From: Bradyrhizobium sp. RP6
GTDB taxonomy: Bacteria > Pseudomonadota > Alphaproteobacteria > Rhizobiales > Xanthobacteraceae
Direction of reading: 5' to 3'
NCBI RefSeq assembly: GCF_003837805.1
Contig: NZ_RQIT01000016.1
Coordinates: forward strand, 62,001-126,000
DNA: 64,000 bases
This document shows positions 26,062 to 34,959 of this stretch, piece after piece (position 1 is the stretch's first letter; the number at the start of each line of letters is the position of its first letter). The notes under the pieces were generated by a model. It saw only the letters and a list, made by a program, of their open reading frames with translations, had not been told where the DNA came from and did not search any database. The position numbers and the translations under genes are program-made.

Positions 26062-26658
26062 ATGCTCTACGAAACCAAGCCGCTGCCGTTCGACCCAAAA
26101 TCGATCAGCGGCATCTCTGAAAAGGTCCTCGTCAGTCACTATGAGAACAACTACGGCGGCGCGGTGAAGCGGCTCAACGCGATCAGCGCGCAGCTCGCCG
26201 AGCTGGACTTCGCCAAGGCACCGAACTTCGTCATTAACGGCCTGAAGCGCGAAGAGCTGATCGCGGCGAACTCGATGATCCTGCATGAGATCTACTTCGA
26301 TGGTCTCGGCGGCGCCAGCAGGCCGGGCGGAGCGCTGGCCGAAGCGATCGTGCGAGACTTCGGCAGCATCGATCGATGGCGGTCGGAGTTCGCTGCGATG
26401 GGCAAGGCGGAGGGCGGTGGTTCGGGTTGGGTTATCCTGTCGTATTCCCCCCGCGACAAGCGGCTCGTCGACCAGTGGGCTGCCGATCACACGACGACGC
26501 TCGCCGGCGGCCGCCCGGTGCTAGTGCTCGACATGTATGAGCACGCCTATCACATGGACTTCGGCGCTGCGGCAGCCCGCTATGTCGACGTCTACATGGA
26601 GGCCATCCGCTGGGAAAACGCCTCCGCGCTCTACGATCGATACGCGAAGGAAGTCTGA
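26062..26658 (+). CDS. Fe/Mn superoxide dismutase family protein (ChrC-like)
   Basis: A 198-residue Fe/Mn SOD-family protein without signal peptide. The metal ligands appear intact: H26 (LVSHYENNY), H75 (MILHEIYF), D157 and H161 (DMYEHAYHMDF). The usual DxWEH tryptophan is Tyr here. In the Ochrobactrum chromate transposon, ChrC is a SOD of this kind beside ChrA, and the operon position matches. Removal of superoxide made during chromate reduction is the likely role. Confidence 0.9.
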   Translation: MLYETKPLPFDPKSISGISEKVLVSHYENNYGGAVKRLNAISAQLAELDFAKAPNFVINGLKREELIAANSMILHEIYFDGLGGASRPGGALAEAIVRDFGSIDRWRSEFAAMGKAEGGGSGWVILSYSPRDKRLVDQWAADHTTTLAGGRPVLVLDMYEHAYHMDFGAAAARYVDVYMEAIRWENASALYDRYAKEV

Positions 26659-26663
26659 AGGAG

Positions 26664-26849
26664 ATGAGAAGGATGAGAAACCTTGCCGTCGCGGTGTTCG
26701 CGCTCGTCGGCCTATTTGCAGGCGCTCAGGGAGCTCAGGCGCAAAGCTGCAAGGTCTGCGCCGACCAGCGAGCCGCCTGCATGAAGAACTACGCCGGGCC
26801 CGCATGCAAGACAGAGTACCAGATGTGTCGGAAGGCGTGCAAAAAGTGA
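26664..26849 (+). CDS. Small cysteine-rich exported protein
   Basis: 61 residues with a signal peptide (to about AQAQ, residue 28) and a mature peptide carrying six cysteines (CKVCADQRAAC...CKTEYQMCRKACKK). It starts 5 bases after the SOD stop. The Cys pattern suggests disulfides or metal binding; no family recognised. A second ATG nine bases in is also possible. Confidence 0.75.
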   Translation: MRRMRNLAVAVFALVGLFAGAQGAQAQSCKVCADQRAACMKNYAGPACKTEYQMCRKACKK

Positions 26850-27259
26850 GGCTGGCGGAATCGAAGAGTCAACTTGCGAGGCGTCTCATCGCGGCCCTCG
26901 CTACCGGCATCGGGGGACTGGTCACCCTCGATGCCGGCTTTGTCGCGGCCGAGAGCGTTCGGACGTTGACCGGGGCACAGATTCGAGCGGCCTTCACGGG
27001 AAAGCAACTGACCGACGAGGTCCACTATCGATTTGTTTATGACGGCGACGGGACGCTGCGAACTTACTCGATGGGTGTGAAGCAGGTCGGAAAATGGCGC
27101 ATCCAGAAGGATGAAATTTGTCTCTATATCACGGACATGGGCGACGACTGCTACCGCGTGACACAAAGCGGTAAACGGTTCGAGCTGAAGCCGGGGCCCG
27201 GCGGTCCGATCGACGGCATATTGGAGCCCGCATATCGCGGGGATCGGGAAAAGCCATGA
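26846..27259 (+). CDS. Exported protein of the chromate-type operon, unknown
   Basis: 137 residues. GTG 26846 overlaps the previous stop (GTGA) and has GAAGG eight bases upstream. A hydrophobic segment (RRLIAALATGIGGLVTLDAGF) is followed by LTGAQIRAAFTGKQLTD and a small beta domain with YDGDGTLRTYSMG...GKWRIQKDEICLYI, resembling the DUF995-like exported proteins. Its stop overlaps the ATG of the ChrA fragment. Confidence 0.75.
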   Translation: MRLAESKSQLARRLIAALATGIGGLVTLDAGFVAAESVRTLTGAQIRAAFTGKQLTDEVHYRFVYDGDGTLRTYSMGVKQVGKWRIQKDEICLYITDMGDDCYRVTQSGKRFELKPGPGGPIDGILEPAYRGDREKP

Positions 27260-27408
27260 CGACGATGACAACGACGAATGCCGAGGGCGGAAACATGGGC
27301 GAGCTGGTGCGCTATGTCCTGCGGGGCTTTCTCGGCTTCGGCGGTCCGGTAGCGCTGGTCGGCCGATTTAGCCGGCTTGGGTGCTCATCGGGCTCAAGTG
27401 AGGAGTGA
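27256..27408 (+). pseudogene. Truncated ChrA start
   Basis: Fifty codons. After MTTMTTTNAEGGNMGELVRY comes FLGFGGPVALVG, which matches the first membrane segment of short or long ChrA proteins, then the reading frame diverges (RFSRLGCSSG) and stops. The start overlaps the previous gene (ATGA), so this was an intact last gene of the operon before deletion of nearly all of it. Confidence 0.75.
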
Positions 27409-27506
27409 CCATGCGCGTGGCGCTCGGGAAAGGTCTGACCGTGGAGCGACGTGCGGCGATCGCTTCTTACGCTGCACGCCCAACGTCTCGAGTCTTGCCA
27501 GGTCGC

Positions 27507-27797
27507 CTATCGCCGATCCTTGTCGTCCGGGCGAGCGCGCCAGTCGCGGCCGACGGTCTGATGCTCATCGTTCGGCGCGGTCTGACCGGCGTGATCAGCC
27601 TCGCCGCCCTGAGCCTTCCAGTCGCGTCCGATCGTGACGTCCTCCGCGCGGCTGCGATCCTGCTCGCGGGACTGTTCCGCCTGCTGCGGAGACTGAGGTT
27701 GCTGGACAGGGGTGGACTGCGCCTGTGCCGCGCCTCCGCCGAATACGAAGGCCAGTACGATAGAAGACAAAAGAGCAGCCTGTGCAGAGTTTCTCAT
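27507..27797 (-). CDS. Small exported protein with GRDW repeats
   Basis: 96 residues: signal peptide (to about AQAQ, residue 28), a Gln/Ser-rich spacer, then two similar units (TIGRDWKAQGG and TVGRDWRARPD). GGAAGGGAG precedes ATG 27797. Function unknown; similar short proteins are familiar in Bradyrhizobium (recalled, unchecked). Confidence 0.7.
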   Translation of the reverse strand: MRNSAQAALLSSIVLAFVFGGGAAQAQSTPVQQPQSPQQAEQSREQDRSRAEDVTIGRDWKAQGGEADHAGQTAPNDEHQTVGRDWRARPDDKDRR

Positions 27798-27987
27798 GAT
27801 GGTCTCCCTTCCTCGCTGGAGGTGTGCACCAACTCGCACAAATGGGCTTTGTTCGTAGAGCCCGCGCGCAAAAAGCAGGATAGCGGCGATGGGACGTTCG
27901 ATAAGCCCGGTCGTCCCCACGCTGGACGCTTTGCGCGGGCGGGGCTTGCCTCGGCTCTCTTGCTGGTTTTGTCGATGGGAGGTAACC

Positions 27988-28581
27988 GTGGCCAACACCC
28001 TGAACTTTGACAGCACTCCTGCCGGAAAGCCGCCCGAAGGATGGACTTTGACGAAGACCGGCCAAGGGCAACCGAAATGGACCGTCGAGGCCGACGCGAC
28101 CGCGCCGAGCAAGCCGAACGTGCTCAAGCAATCCGGACGGGCGACCTTTCCCGTGGCCATCAAGAGCGATACCAGCATCCGTAACGGCTTCGTCGAGGTC
28201 AAATTCAAGGCCATCGCCGGCTCAGAGGATCGCGCAGCGGGGATCATCTGGCGCGCGAAAGATGCCGACAACTACTACGTCGTCCGGGCCAACGCGCTGG
28301 AGGACAACGTGGTGCTCTACAAGACCATCAAAGGCGTCCGAACCTCGCTCGACATCGTCGGATGCAAGGGCGGCTATGGCGTCAGTACGCCGGTGGCGTC
28401 CGGGCAATGGCATGCGCTGCGTTGTGATTTCGTGGGAAGCCGGTTCAAGGTGACCTATGACGGAAAGCCGGTCTTCGAGGTGGAGGACACTACGATCGCT
28501 GACGCTGGGATGATTGGCTTGTGGACCAAGGCGGACAGCGTGACCCTGTTCGATGATCTGGCCTATGGCGAGGTCAAATAG
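27988..28581 (+). CDS. Stand-alone DUF1080-like (concanavalin fold) protein
   Basis: 197 residues, no signal peptide at the chosen start. The fold core reads GFVEVKFKAI...AGIIWRAKDADNYYVVRANALEDNVVLYKT...MIGLWTKADSVTLFDDL, typical of LamG/DUF1080-type beta-sandwich domains. It is clearly related to the protein at 36319-37035. GTG 27988 is chosen for the GGGAGGTAACC just before it. Family members include 3-keto-glycoside hydrolases, but catalytic residues were not verified. Confidence 0.8.
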   Translation: MANTLNFDSTPAGKPPEGWTLTKTGQGQPKWTVEADATAPSKPNVLKQSGRATFPVAIKSDTSIRNGFVEVKFKAIAGSEDRAAGIIWRAKDADNYYVVRANALEDNVVLYKTIKGVRTSLDIVGCKGGYGVSTPVASGQWHALRCDFVGSRFKVTYDGKPVFEVEDTTIADAGMIGLWTKADSVTLFDDLAYGEVK

Positions 28582-28787
28582 TCTTCTGCATTACCTGCAG
28601 TTCCGAGAGGCCGTCCCGGCCTCCGTCAAGCCGAACTAATTCGCGCTTTGCGTGTGAACCGGCTCATATAATCGGCCGCCAGCTCCTCATATTGTTGTTC
28701 TTGGCCGCGCTTGCGGGCCAGGTCTTTGCGGCCATCCCGGCATACGCCTCATGGCTGCTTCAACAACGCCTCGAAAGGAGCTCTCCG

Positions 28788-31196
28788 ATGCTGACCTTTC
28801 TGCGAAATGATCCCTCCACTCCAGTCGATATCCAGGACACCGAATTCACGCGTGATCTGCTCGGCAGGTACGTGTGCAGCACATACGACGAAGCTGTGAA
28901 CAACGGCGGGCGTCCATTCGATGTCGTCGTCATCGGCGCCGGGATGTTCGGCGCGTACGCTGCCAGCAAAATCTATCGCGCCGGCGCCGACCAGAACCTA
29001 CGGGTGCTGCTCCTGGACGCGGGCGGCTATCTCGCGCCCACGCATGTGCAGAACATGCCGCATCTCGGCCTGAATGCGCCGGATAGCGCGCTGGTCACGG
29101 CAAATAACCAGGACCCGGGGGCACGAAACGGAGTTTGGGGCATTCCTTGGCACAGCAACGAGCCGTTCACCGGACTGGCTTACTGCCCGGGTGGCCGCTC
29201 GCTCTTCTGGGGAGGTTGGTCGCCGCGGCTGATGCCGGCTGACCTCGATGCGTGGCCGAAAGGCGCACGCGATTTCCTGAACGCGAACTACCCGGATGTC
29301 GAGCGCGAGATCGGCGTACAGGACAAGGCGGATTACCTGTCCGGCCCTCTCAACACGGCGGTCAATGCCCAATTGGGAGCCGTTGCTGCAGGTACGAACG
29401 TGATTCTGCCTGACGTGAGCTTGGATCTGGTCGAAGAAGCTCCGATCGCGGTGCAGGCGAATTCTCCGGGCCCCGGGCTGTTTTCGTTCGACAAGTTCAG
29501 CAGCGGACCCATGCTGCTCGAAAGCATCCGGGACGACATCGCCAAGCGCTGGACCCTGAACGACAATTCGCGGCGCCGCTTCTTCCTCGTTCCCAGGTGT
29601 CACGTCATACGCCTGCAGACCAGCGGAGGCAGGGTCAGCGGAATCGACCTGACCTATAATGGTCAGTTCCGGTCGCTGACCGCTCCGAACAATCTCAGTC
29701 CCGATTGTCAGGTGGTCCTGGCGGCGGGCACCATCGAATCGACGCGGTTGGCGCTCGAGTCGTTTCCGGTCATCCGCGGCCCGTTCAGCATGGGTGCCAA
29801 TTTCATGGCCCATCTGCGCACCAATCTCACGGTGCGCGTCAAGCGCAGCGCCCTCGGGCTCAGCGTCGCCACGACGCTCGAACAGGGCGGCGCGATCGTC
29901 CGTGGCGAGATTACCAATCCCGACGGAAGCAAGCGCCGCTATCATTTTCAGGTGCTCGCATCGGCGGAGAAGGGACAGAACCCCGAAGCGACGATGTGGA
30001 CGATGGTGCCCGACATTGACCTCCTGCGGAACCTGCTTTCCAACGAGGACCCGGATTGGGTGGCAATCGTCTTCCGGGGACTCGGAGAAATGGATGGGGA
30101 CAAGCGCAGCGGCCCAGGCAGCACGACCAGCTTCGTGAATCTCACCAATGGAGCCGATCCGACTCAGAACGATGGTCTGAGCGCGCGGGCTTGGGTCAAT
30201 TTCACGCCCACGCCGAACGACTACGCCGCCTGGAGAAAGCTCGCTGCAGCGGCTGTCGAATTGGCTGGTCGCCTCGGCAAGAGCGCCGGCGACGTCCAAT
30301 ATTTGTACAACGGCGGCTGGCAAGGCGTTCCGCCACCCGATCCGTTTGCCGCCACGAAGGACCAGTTGGGCAATACCCATCATGAAGCGGGCACGCTGTG
30401 GATGGGTGATGATCCGGCCATGTCGATTACGGACTCCACCGGACGGTTCCATCACATCTCGAACGCCTATGTTGCCGGTCCTGCCTTGTTCCCGACGGTC
30501 GGGTCGGCGAATCCTTCCTTGACGGGCCTGACGCTCGCGCGTGAGACCAGCGCTGCCGTCGTTGCCGCACTGACGCCGGCCCCGTCGGTGCAGTTCAAAT
30601 CGCTCTACTCCGGGAGTTTGGCCGATTGGCAGATGTCGGGCGTCGGCAGCTTCCTCCAGGTGTTCGACATTCTCGAGTCCGTCGGCGGGTCCGGGCTGCT
30701 GTGGTATACGCGCGAAAGCTTCTCCGACTTCGTGCTCGAGCTCGAATGGCAGAACGCGAGCCGCACCGACAACTCCGGTGTTTTCATCCGCGTGCCGAAC
30801 TTGAACAGCTCGAATCCGAACGATTGGATGGCGGCGATCGACCAGAGCTACGAAATCCAGATCGATCCTCGGGGGTACAATTCCGAGGCGCAGAAGGAGA
30901 ACGATCCCTTACGGAGCACCGGCGCGATCTACAACATCAGCGCCCCGACCCGCACAAATGTTGCCAAGGGCCCATGGCAGTGGAACACGTTGATGATCGA
31001 AGCCATCGGCAACCGCATCAAGGTGACCCTAAATGATGTGCTTGTGAACGACTACACGGACCCCAAGCCGCGGTCACTCCGCGGCCATATCGCTCTGCAG
31101 AACCATCATGATGGTTCGAAGGTCCAATTCCGCAATATTCGCATCAAGGAAGTGGTGCCGGGCGTTGCCGAACTGCCTCTCCCGAGGGTCGCGTAA
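28788..31196 (+). CDS. GMC-type oxidoreductase fused to a DUF1080-like domain
   Basis: 802 residues. The N-terminal about 590 are a flavin-dependent GMC oxidoreductase: Rossmann motif VVVIGAGMFG at residues 46-55, GGRSLFWGGWSPR, and the C-terminal NTHHEAGTLWMG with the usual His region and VAGPALFPTVGSANPSLTGL. From about residue 605 a DUF1080-like sandwich follows (FKSLYSGSLADWQMSG, DNSGVFIRVPN, IQIDPRG...). AAAGGAG lies 7 bases before ATG 28788. Frame-compatible upstream codons from 28692 encode a signal-like stretch (LFLAALAGQVFAAIPAYA). An oxidase-hydrolase acting on a sugar or glycoside is inferred from known 3-keto-glycoside pathways. Confidence 0.85.
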   Translation: MLTFLRNDPSTPVDIQDTEFTRDLLGRYVCSTYDEAVNNGGRPFDVVVIGAGMFGAYAASKIYRAGADQNLRVLLLDAGGYLAPTHVQNMPHLGLNAPDSALVTANNQDPGARNGVWGIPWHSNEPFTGLAYCPGGRSLFWGGWSPRLMPADLDAWPKGARDFLNANYPDVEREIGVQDKADYLSGPLNTAVNAQLGAVAAGTNVILPDVSLDLVEEAPIAVQANSPGPGLFSFDKFSSGPMLLESIRDDIAKRWTLNDNSRRRFFLVPRCHVIRLQTSGGRVSGIDLTYNGQFRSLTAPNNLSPDCQVVLAAGTIESTRLALESFPVIRGPFSMGANFMAHLRTNLTVRVKRSALGLSVATTLEQGGAIVRGEITNPDGSKRRYHFQVLASAEKGQNPEATMWTMVPDIDLLRNLLSNEDPDWVAIVFRGLGEMDGDKRSGPGSTTSFVNLTNGADPTQNDGLSARAWVNFTPTPNDYAAWRKLAAAAVELAGRLGKSAGDVQYLYNGGWQGVPPPDPFAATKDQLGNTHHEAGTLWMGDDPAMSITDSTGRFHHISNAYVAGPALFPTVGSANPSLTGLTLARETSAAVVAALTPAPSVQFKSLYSGSLADWQMSGVGSFLQVFDILESVGGSGLLWYTRESFSDFVLELEWQNASRTDNSGVFIRVPNLNSSNPNDWMAAIDQSYEIQIDPRGYNSEAQKENDPLRSTGAIYNISAPTRTNVAKGPWQWNTLMIEAIGNRIKVTLNDVLVNDYTDPKPRSLRGHIALQNHHDGSKVQFRNIRIKEVVPGVAELPLPRVA

Positions 31197-31337
31197 CGTT
31201 CACCTCCACTCGGTGTGGGTCGTGCTAAGGAGGGCCGGACCAGCGCCGCAGTACTCGGAGCTTTCTAGCCGGCCTTCATAGTCGGCGAAGGCTCTGGTTG
31301 ACGAACTATGGTTGGCACCACGCGCCGGCCGAAATAA

Positions 31338-32027
31338 TCAGTATTTCGGCCGGTGCGAGGTGGCCCATTCGCGAGCGTGTTCGATCGGCAAGCGTTGCAC
31401 GGACGCGCGCACCTTTTGCGTCGCCGGCAAATTGTCCATGCGCTCCCGCCAGCGGCAGAACCCGGGAAATTTCGGGTACATCGAATGCCCTTCGGCCGTG
31501 AGGCTGAAGGCAAACGTGCTCGGCAACAGGTAGAAATCCGCAATCGAGAGTTCGTCGCCGAGCAGGAAGTCCTTGCCGTGCGCAAGCTGGCGCTCGGCGA
31601 CCGAAAGTCCCGTCTCGACCTGGGGCAGCGCATGCGCCACGACCTTTTCGTCGGAGGCAATGCCGAGCTCCGGGAAAACCAGACGCTCGTGCGTCACGTG
31701 GTAGATCATGTAAGGATAGTAGTAGGAATTGACCGCGCTGATCCACTGGTTCATGCGCGCCCGCGCCTTGATGTCTTTTGGCGTCAACGACGAGCCGCCG
31801 AAGGCTTCGTCGACATACGCGGCGATCGCGCTGGTCTCGTAAATCGTGAAATCGTCATGCCTGAGGACCGGCACGCGGTTGAACGGGTGCAGCGCCAGAT
31901 GATCGGGCTTGCCCATCACCGGCTCCAGGTCATGGAATTTATAGGGCACATCCTTGTGAGTCAGGATCAGGCGGATGATATTGACGAATGTGCTGCGCGG
32001 AAAGCCGTAGACAATCGGATCGGACAT
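31338..32027 (-). CDS. Glutathione S-transferase
   Basis: A 229-residue two-domain GST: thioredoxin-like N-domain (IVYGFPRSTFVNIIRL, NRVPVLRHDDFTIYETSAIAAYVDE, where the cis-Pro and ESxAI glutathione contacts are seen) and an all-helical C-domain with LLGDELSIADFYLLP. ATG 32027. It forms a minus-strand pair with the DUF1127 gene 24 bases upstream. Substrate unknown. Confidence 0.92.
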   Translation of the reverse strand: MSDPIVYGFPRSTFVNIIRLILTHKDVPYKFHDLEPVMGKPDHLALHPFNRVPVLRHDDFTIYETSAIAAYVDEAFGGSSLTPKDIKARARMNQWISAVNSYYYPYMIYHVTHERLVFPELGIASDEKVVAHALPQVETGLSVAERQLAHGKDFLLGDELSIADFYLLPSTFAFSLTAEGHSMYPKFPGFCRWRERMDNLPATQKVRASVQRLPIEHAREWATSHRPKY

Positions 32028-32051
32028 CCTGGTTCTTCCCTATGATCGTTC

Positions 32052-32300
32052 TCAGCGCCAGAAGGGCTTTGCGGCCTCGCGCAACGCCTCGTCGCGCGTA
32101 AGGCCGACATCGCGAAGCAGATGCGGGTCATCGGCGATTTCGCGCAACGCCATGCGCTGAAACGGCCGGTCAAGCAAGCTCCGCCATTCGGGTCGCGGGA
32201 CGCCCGGTGGCCTACCTGAACTGGATTGATGAAGTGGGGAGGCCGGGTCAGCGGCGTGCACCGGCGGGATCGACCACGTATCGGTTAAATGGACGGACAT
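32052..32300 (-). CDS. DUF1127 protein
   Basis: 82 residues. The C-terminal helix-turn-helix-like DUF1127 unit is MALREIADDPHLLRDVGLTRDEALREAAKPFW; the first half is Pro-rich and variable. GGAG precedes ATG 32300. DUF1127 proteins are common in alphaproteobacteria and often RNA- or regulation-related. Promoter-proximal to the GST gene and divergent from the LysR gene. Confidence 0.85.
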   Translation of the reverse strand: MSVHLTDTWSIPPVHAADPASPLHQSSSGRPPGVPRPEWRSLLDRPFQRMALREIADDPHLLRDVGLTRDEALREAAKPFWR

Positions 32301-32417
32301 GAGGACTCCAAATCGCTTGAAATGCTGCACTGGAGCTGTTCAATAATCCGGCGGGATGCTTCCCCGCAAAGCATCGTTTCTGGTGCCTGCCCTAGTTTTT
32401 CTCATGAAGTCGGTGCG

Positions 32418-33353
32418 ATGCGTCCACACCTGCCACCGCTCAATGCCCTGAAGGCCTTCGAAGCCGCCGCGCGCCACGAGAGCTTTACGCGTGCGGCTGA
32501 AGAGCTTTGTGTCACCCAACGCGCGGTGAGTCATCAGGTGAAGGCGCTAGAATCTGAGCTCGCAGTCAAGCTGTTCAATCGCGAACGTCAGCGCCTGATC
32601 ATCACCGAAGCGGGGCGGGACTATCTTGCCGTCATCCGCGATGCGCTTGACCGTATTGCAGTTGGAACGGAGCGGCTGTTGCAGCGGCAGAGCGCTGGCG
32701 TTCTCACCGTCAGTACCTCACCGGATTTTGCCGCGAAATGGCTGGTGCATCGGCTCGGGCATTTCGCGGAGGCGCATTCCGGCATCGATCTGCGTGTTTC
32801 GGCCACGATGCATCACGTCGATTTTGCCCGCGAAGAAGTTGACCTAGCGGTGCGACACGGCGATGGCAATTGGCCAGGCCTCGAGGCCATAAGGCTTTCC
32901 TCGGAGCGACTATTTGCCGTGTGTAGTCCGAAGCTGCTGTCGGGTCGCCACCGGATCAGAGCGGTCGGTGATATCTTGAAATTTCCTCTGATTCATCTCG
33001 ATAACCGGTCCGACTGGGCGAATTGGCTGCGTGGTGTAGGTATCGATGACGCCGATGTGACACACGGACCAGTGCTCAATCGTGCGAGCATGGTTATCGA
33101 TGCCGCGATCAATGGGCAGGGCATCGCGCTTGCGCGCACGACGCTGGCGGCGTGGGATTTGATCAACGGTCGGCTGGCACTCGCCTTTTCGGAGTCAACG
33201 CCGCTCTCAAAAACCTACTGGATCGTATGCCCGAAGGCCTCGGCAGCGCAGCCAAAGATCGTGACCTTTCGTGACTGGCTGCTCGATGAGGCCTCGGGCG
33301 ACCTGCGTCAGCTCAAATCAGTCGTCGGGACCTCGAAGACGAAGCCGTGGTAA
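32418..33353 (+). CDS. LysR-family regulator, GcvA-like
   Basis: 311 residues. N-terminal winged HTH (LNALKAFEAAARHESFTRAA, ELCVTQRAVSHQVKALE), then a periplasmic-binding-type effector domain (LTVSTSPDFAAKWLVHRL, VDLAVRHGDGNWPGL, HLDNRSDWANWLR, GIALARTTLA) typical of the GcvA/AmpR branch. It is divergent from the DUF1127-GST pair with about 120 bases between, so control of that pair is likely. The ribosome site before ATG 32418 is weak. Confidence 0.9.
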   Translation: MRPHLPPLNALKAFEAAARHESFTRAAEELCVTQRAVSHQVKALESELAVKLFNRERQRLIITEAGRDYLAVIRDALDRIAVGTERLLQRQSAGVLTVSTSPDFAAKWLVHRLGHFAEAHSGIDLRVSATMHHVDFAREEVDLAVRHGDGNWPGLEAIRLSSERLFAVCSPKLLSGRHRIRAVGDILKFPLIHLDNRSDWANWLRGVGIDDADVTHGPVLNRASMVIDAAINGQGIALARTTLAAWDLINGRLALAFSESTPLSKTYWIVCPKASAAQPKIVTFRDWLLDEASGDLRQLKSVVGTSKTKPW

Positions 33354-33497
33354 TTAAAGATCGCACCACTTGTGTTGACGCTCGTTGCGATCTTTAGGTC
33401 GACGAACTCAGATGGTTTGGCGGCTGCTGCAACAGACCGGAACGGAGCCCTCCAATGCTTTGTTTAGACGTTAAGAGTCCAACAAAGGAGAAGGGCC

Positions 33498-33918
33498 ATG
33501 ACTACGAACAAGCTTATGATCTTGGGAGCGGTGCTCGCCTTCAGCACCACCTCAGTCTCATGCGGGTCCCTGCGATACTGCGAGCCGCGATGCAGGATCA
33601 GGAACCGTGCCGGGCTACACGGGGCAAACCACGGGTTCCACAGCACCTGATTCCGGGGAGCATCCTCCGACATCCTCCATGAGCAAGGCCTCGGAGCATA
33701 CCGCGACGTCATCAGAAGACGCGCAGCGCCAGATGCAGAACCAGCCTACCGCTGCAGAGCAGTCAACGGCGACCAAGCCTGCACCTTCCACGCAGCAACC
33801 GGATCGGACAGCAGGCACCGTCGAGCAGACCCGCCCCGCGCCTACTGAGCAATCGAAGAAGGCAACGGCCGGTACAGCCGAGCCCGCACCGTCACAGAAA
33901 AAGGCGACTGACTGCTAG
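33498..33918 (+). pseudogene. Small exported protein gene broken by a one-base insertion
   Basis: ATG 33498, with AAAGGAGAAGGG before it, starts MTTNKLMILGAVLAFSTTSV, a signal peptide. Shifting frame by one near 33560 (in CAGTCTCATGCG) continues as HAGPCDTASRDAGSGTVPG and on through a Ser/Thr/Gln-rich low-complexity domain to the TAG at 33918. Without the shift the first frame stops early. The joined product would be about 139 residues. Sequencing error is possible. Confidence 0.7.
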
Positions 33919-34143
33919 AAGCGGGCGGGATTCAAAGGGGCAGCCTATCTGACCGAGCATTTTGACGTCTCGATCAGCTCGTCGGTCGCGTCTCTGCTTC
34001 AGACTGAACGCGAATGGCCTGTTGCCCCATAGCGCTGTGTGCCGCGGGCGTGATCAAACTGAAGTGACCGGTCGGCGACGTTTCAGGGGCCTTTTGGGGT
34101 TCCTAATTGACAAGCAGTTCGGCTTTGGCAGAGTGGCCGGCTT

Positions 34144-34212
34144 GGGGATGGCGATCTCCCCATGAGGCGACATGCCCAAGCATCGCGTCCGGATTTCCGA
34201 GAAGGACGCAGC
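34144..34212 (+). promoter_or_regulatory. Conserved leader, copy 2
   Basis: Same layout as 23003-23069: hairpin GGGGA...TCCCC (from 34144), GAGGCGACATGCCC hairpin with a short frame starting at 34172 (MPKHRVRISEKDAAC, 32 residues, stop at 34270), then AAGGACGCAGC before the ABC gene ATG. TTGACA lies 37 bases ahead of the hairpin, as in copy 1. The rest of the 33919-34143 gap shows nothing else. Confidence 0.55.
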
Positions 34213-34959
34213 ATGTTATTCGTCAACGACGGTTTTTCGCCAAATCGTTCAGCGTCTTTGCTCAGCGTAAGAGACCTGACCAAGCGCTATGGCAGCGACG
34301 GCGCCGCAATCAACGGCGTGACGTTCTCTGCTATCGCTGGCGAAATCCTCGGTATCATTGGTCCAAATGGCGCCGGCAAGACGACGCTACTGGAGGCCGT
34401 CGCTGGGCTGCTACCGATAAACTCAGGCGACGTCTTTTGGTGCGGAGTGCCGCTGCCCGCAGGCCGTCGGCGCGAGGTCCTGTTCTACCTGCCCGATGGC
34501 ATTCGCCCATATCAAGACCAATCGGCGCTGCAGGTCGTGTCGTTTATCGGCAACGTCTTCCGACGATCTGACGCAGACATCAAATCGGCCATTGAAGCGC
34601 TCGGGTTGCAGCCAGTGCTTCGAAAGCGTGTATACGCTCTGTCAAAGGGCTATGCCCGTCGCCTGATGCTGACCATTGGTCTGCTCGCGCCGCATGACCT
34701 GTTGCTGATGGACGAGCCGTTTGACGGATTTGACTTGCGACAAACGCGCGACGTCATGAGCGTATTGCGTCGCCAGACGGCACGCGGGCGCACGTTGATA
34801 CTCTCCATCCATCAGTTGGTGGAGGCCGAACGGGTCTGTGACCGCTTCATCCTGCTCTCGGCAGGGCAGGTACGCGGGTCCGGAGGACTTGCGGAGCTAC
34901 GTGGGCAGACGGGACTGCCGAACGCCTCACTGGAGGACATCTTCCTTGCACTCACGTGA
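34213..34959 (+). CDS. ABC transporter ATPase
   Basis: A 248-residue ATP-binding subunit of an ABC-2 exporter. Walker A GPNGAGKTTLL, signature ALSKGYARRLML, Walker B LLLMDEPFDGFD, and switch His in LSIHQLVEAE. AAGGA precedes ATG 34213 in the shared leader. The permease start overlaps its 3' end, so the two are translated together. The substrate is unknown. Confidence 0.92.
   Translation: MLFVNDGFSPNRSASLLSVRDLTKRYGSDGAAINGVTFSAIAGEILGIIGPNGAGKTTLLEAVAGLLPINSGDVFWCGVPLPAGRRREVLFYLPDGIRPYQDQSALQVVSFIGNVFRRSDADIKSAIEALGLQPVLRKRVYALSKGYARRLMLTIGLLAPHDLLLMDEPFDGFDLRQTRDVMSVLRRQTARGRTLILSIHQLVEAERVCDRFILLSAGQVRGSGGLAELRGQTGLPNASLEDIFLALT

Noticed and set aside
28998..30455. 485-codon minus-strand frame
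   Set aside because: Lies fully inside the GMC oxidase gene and has no family features.
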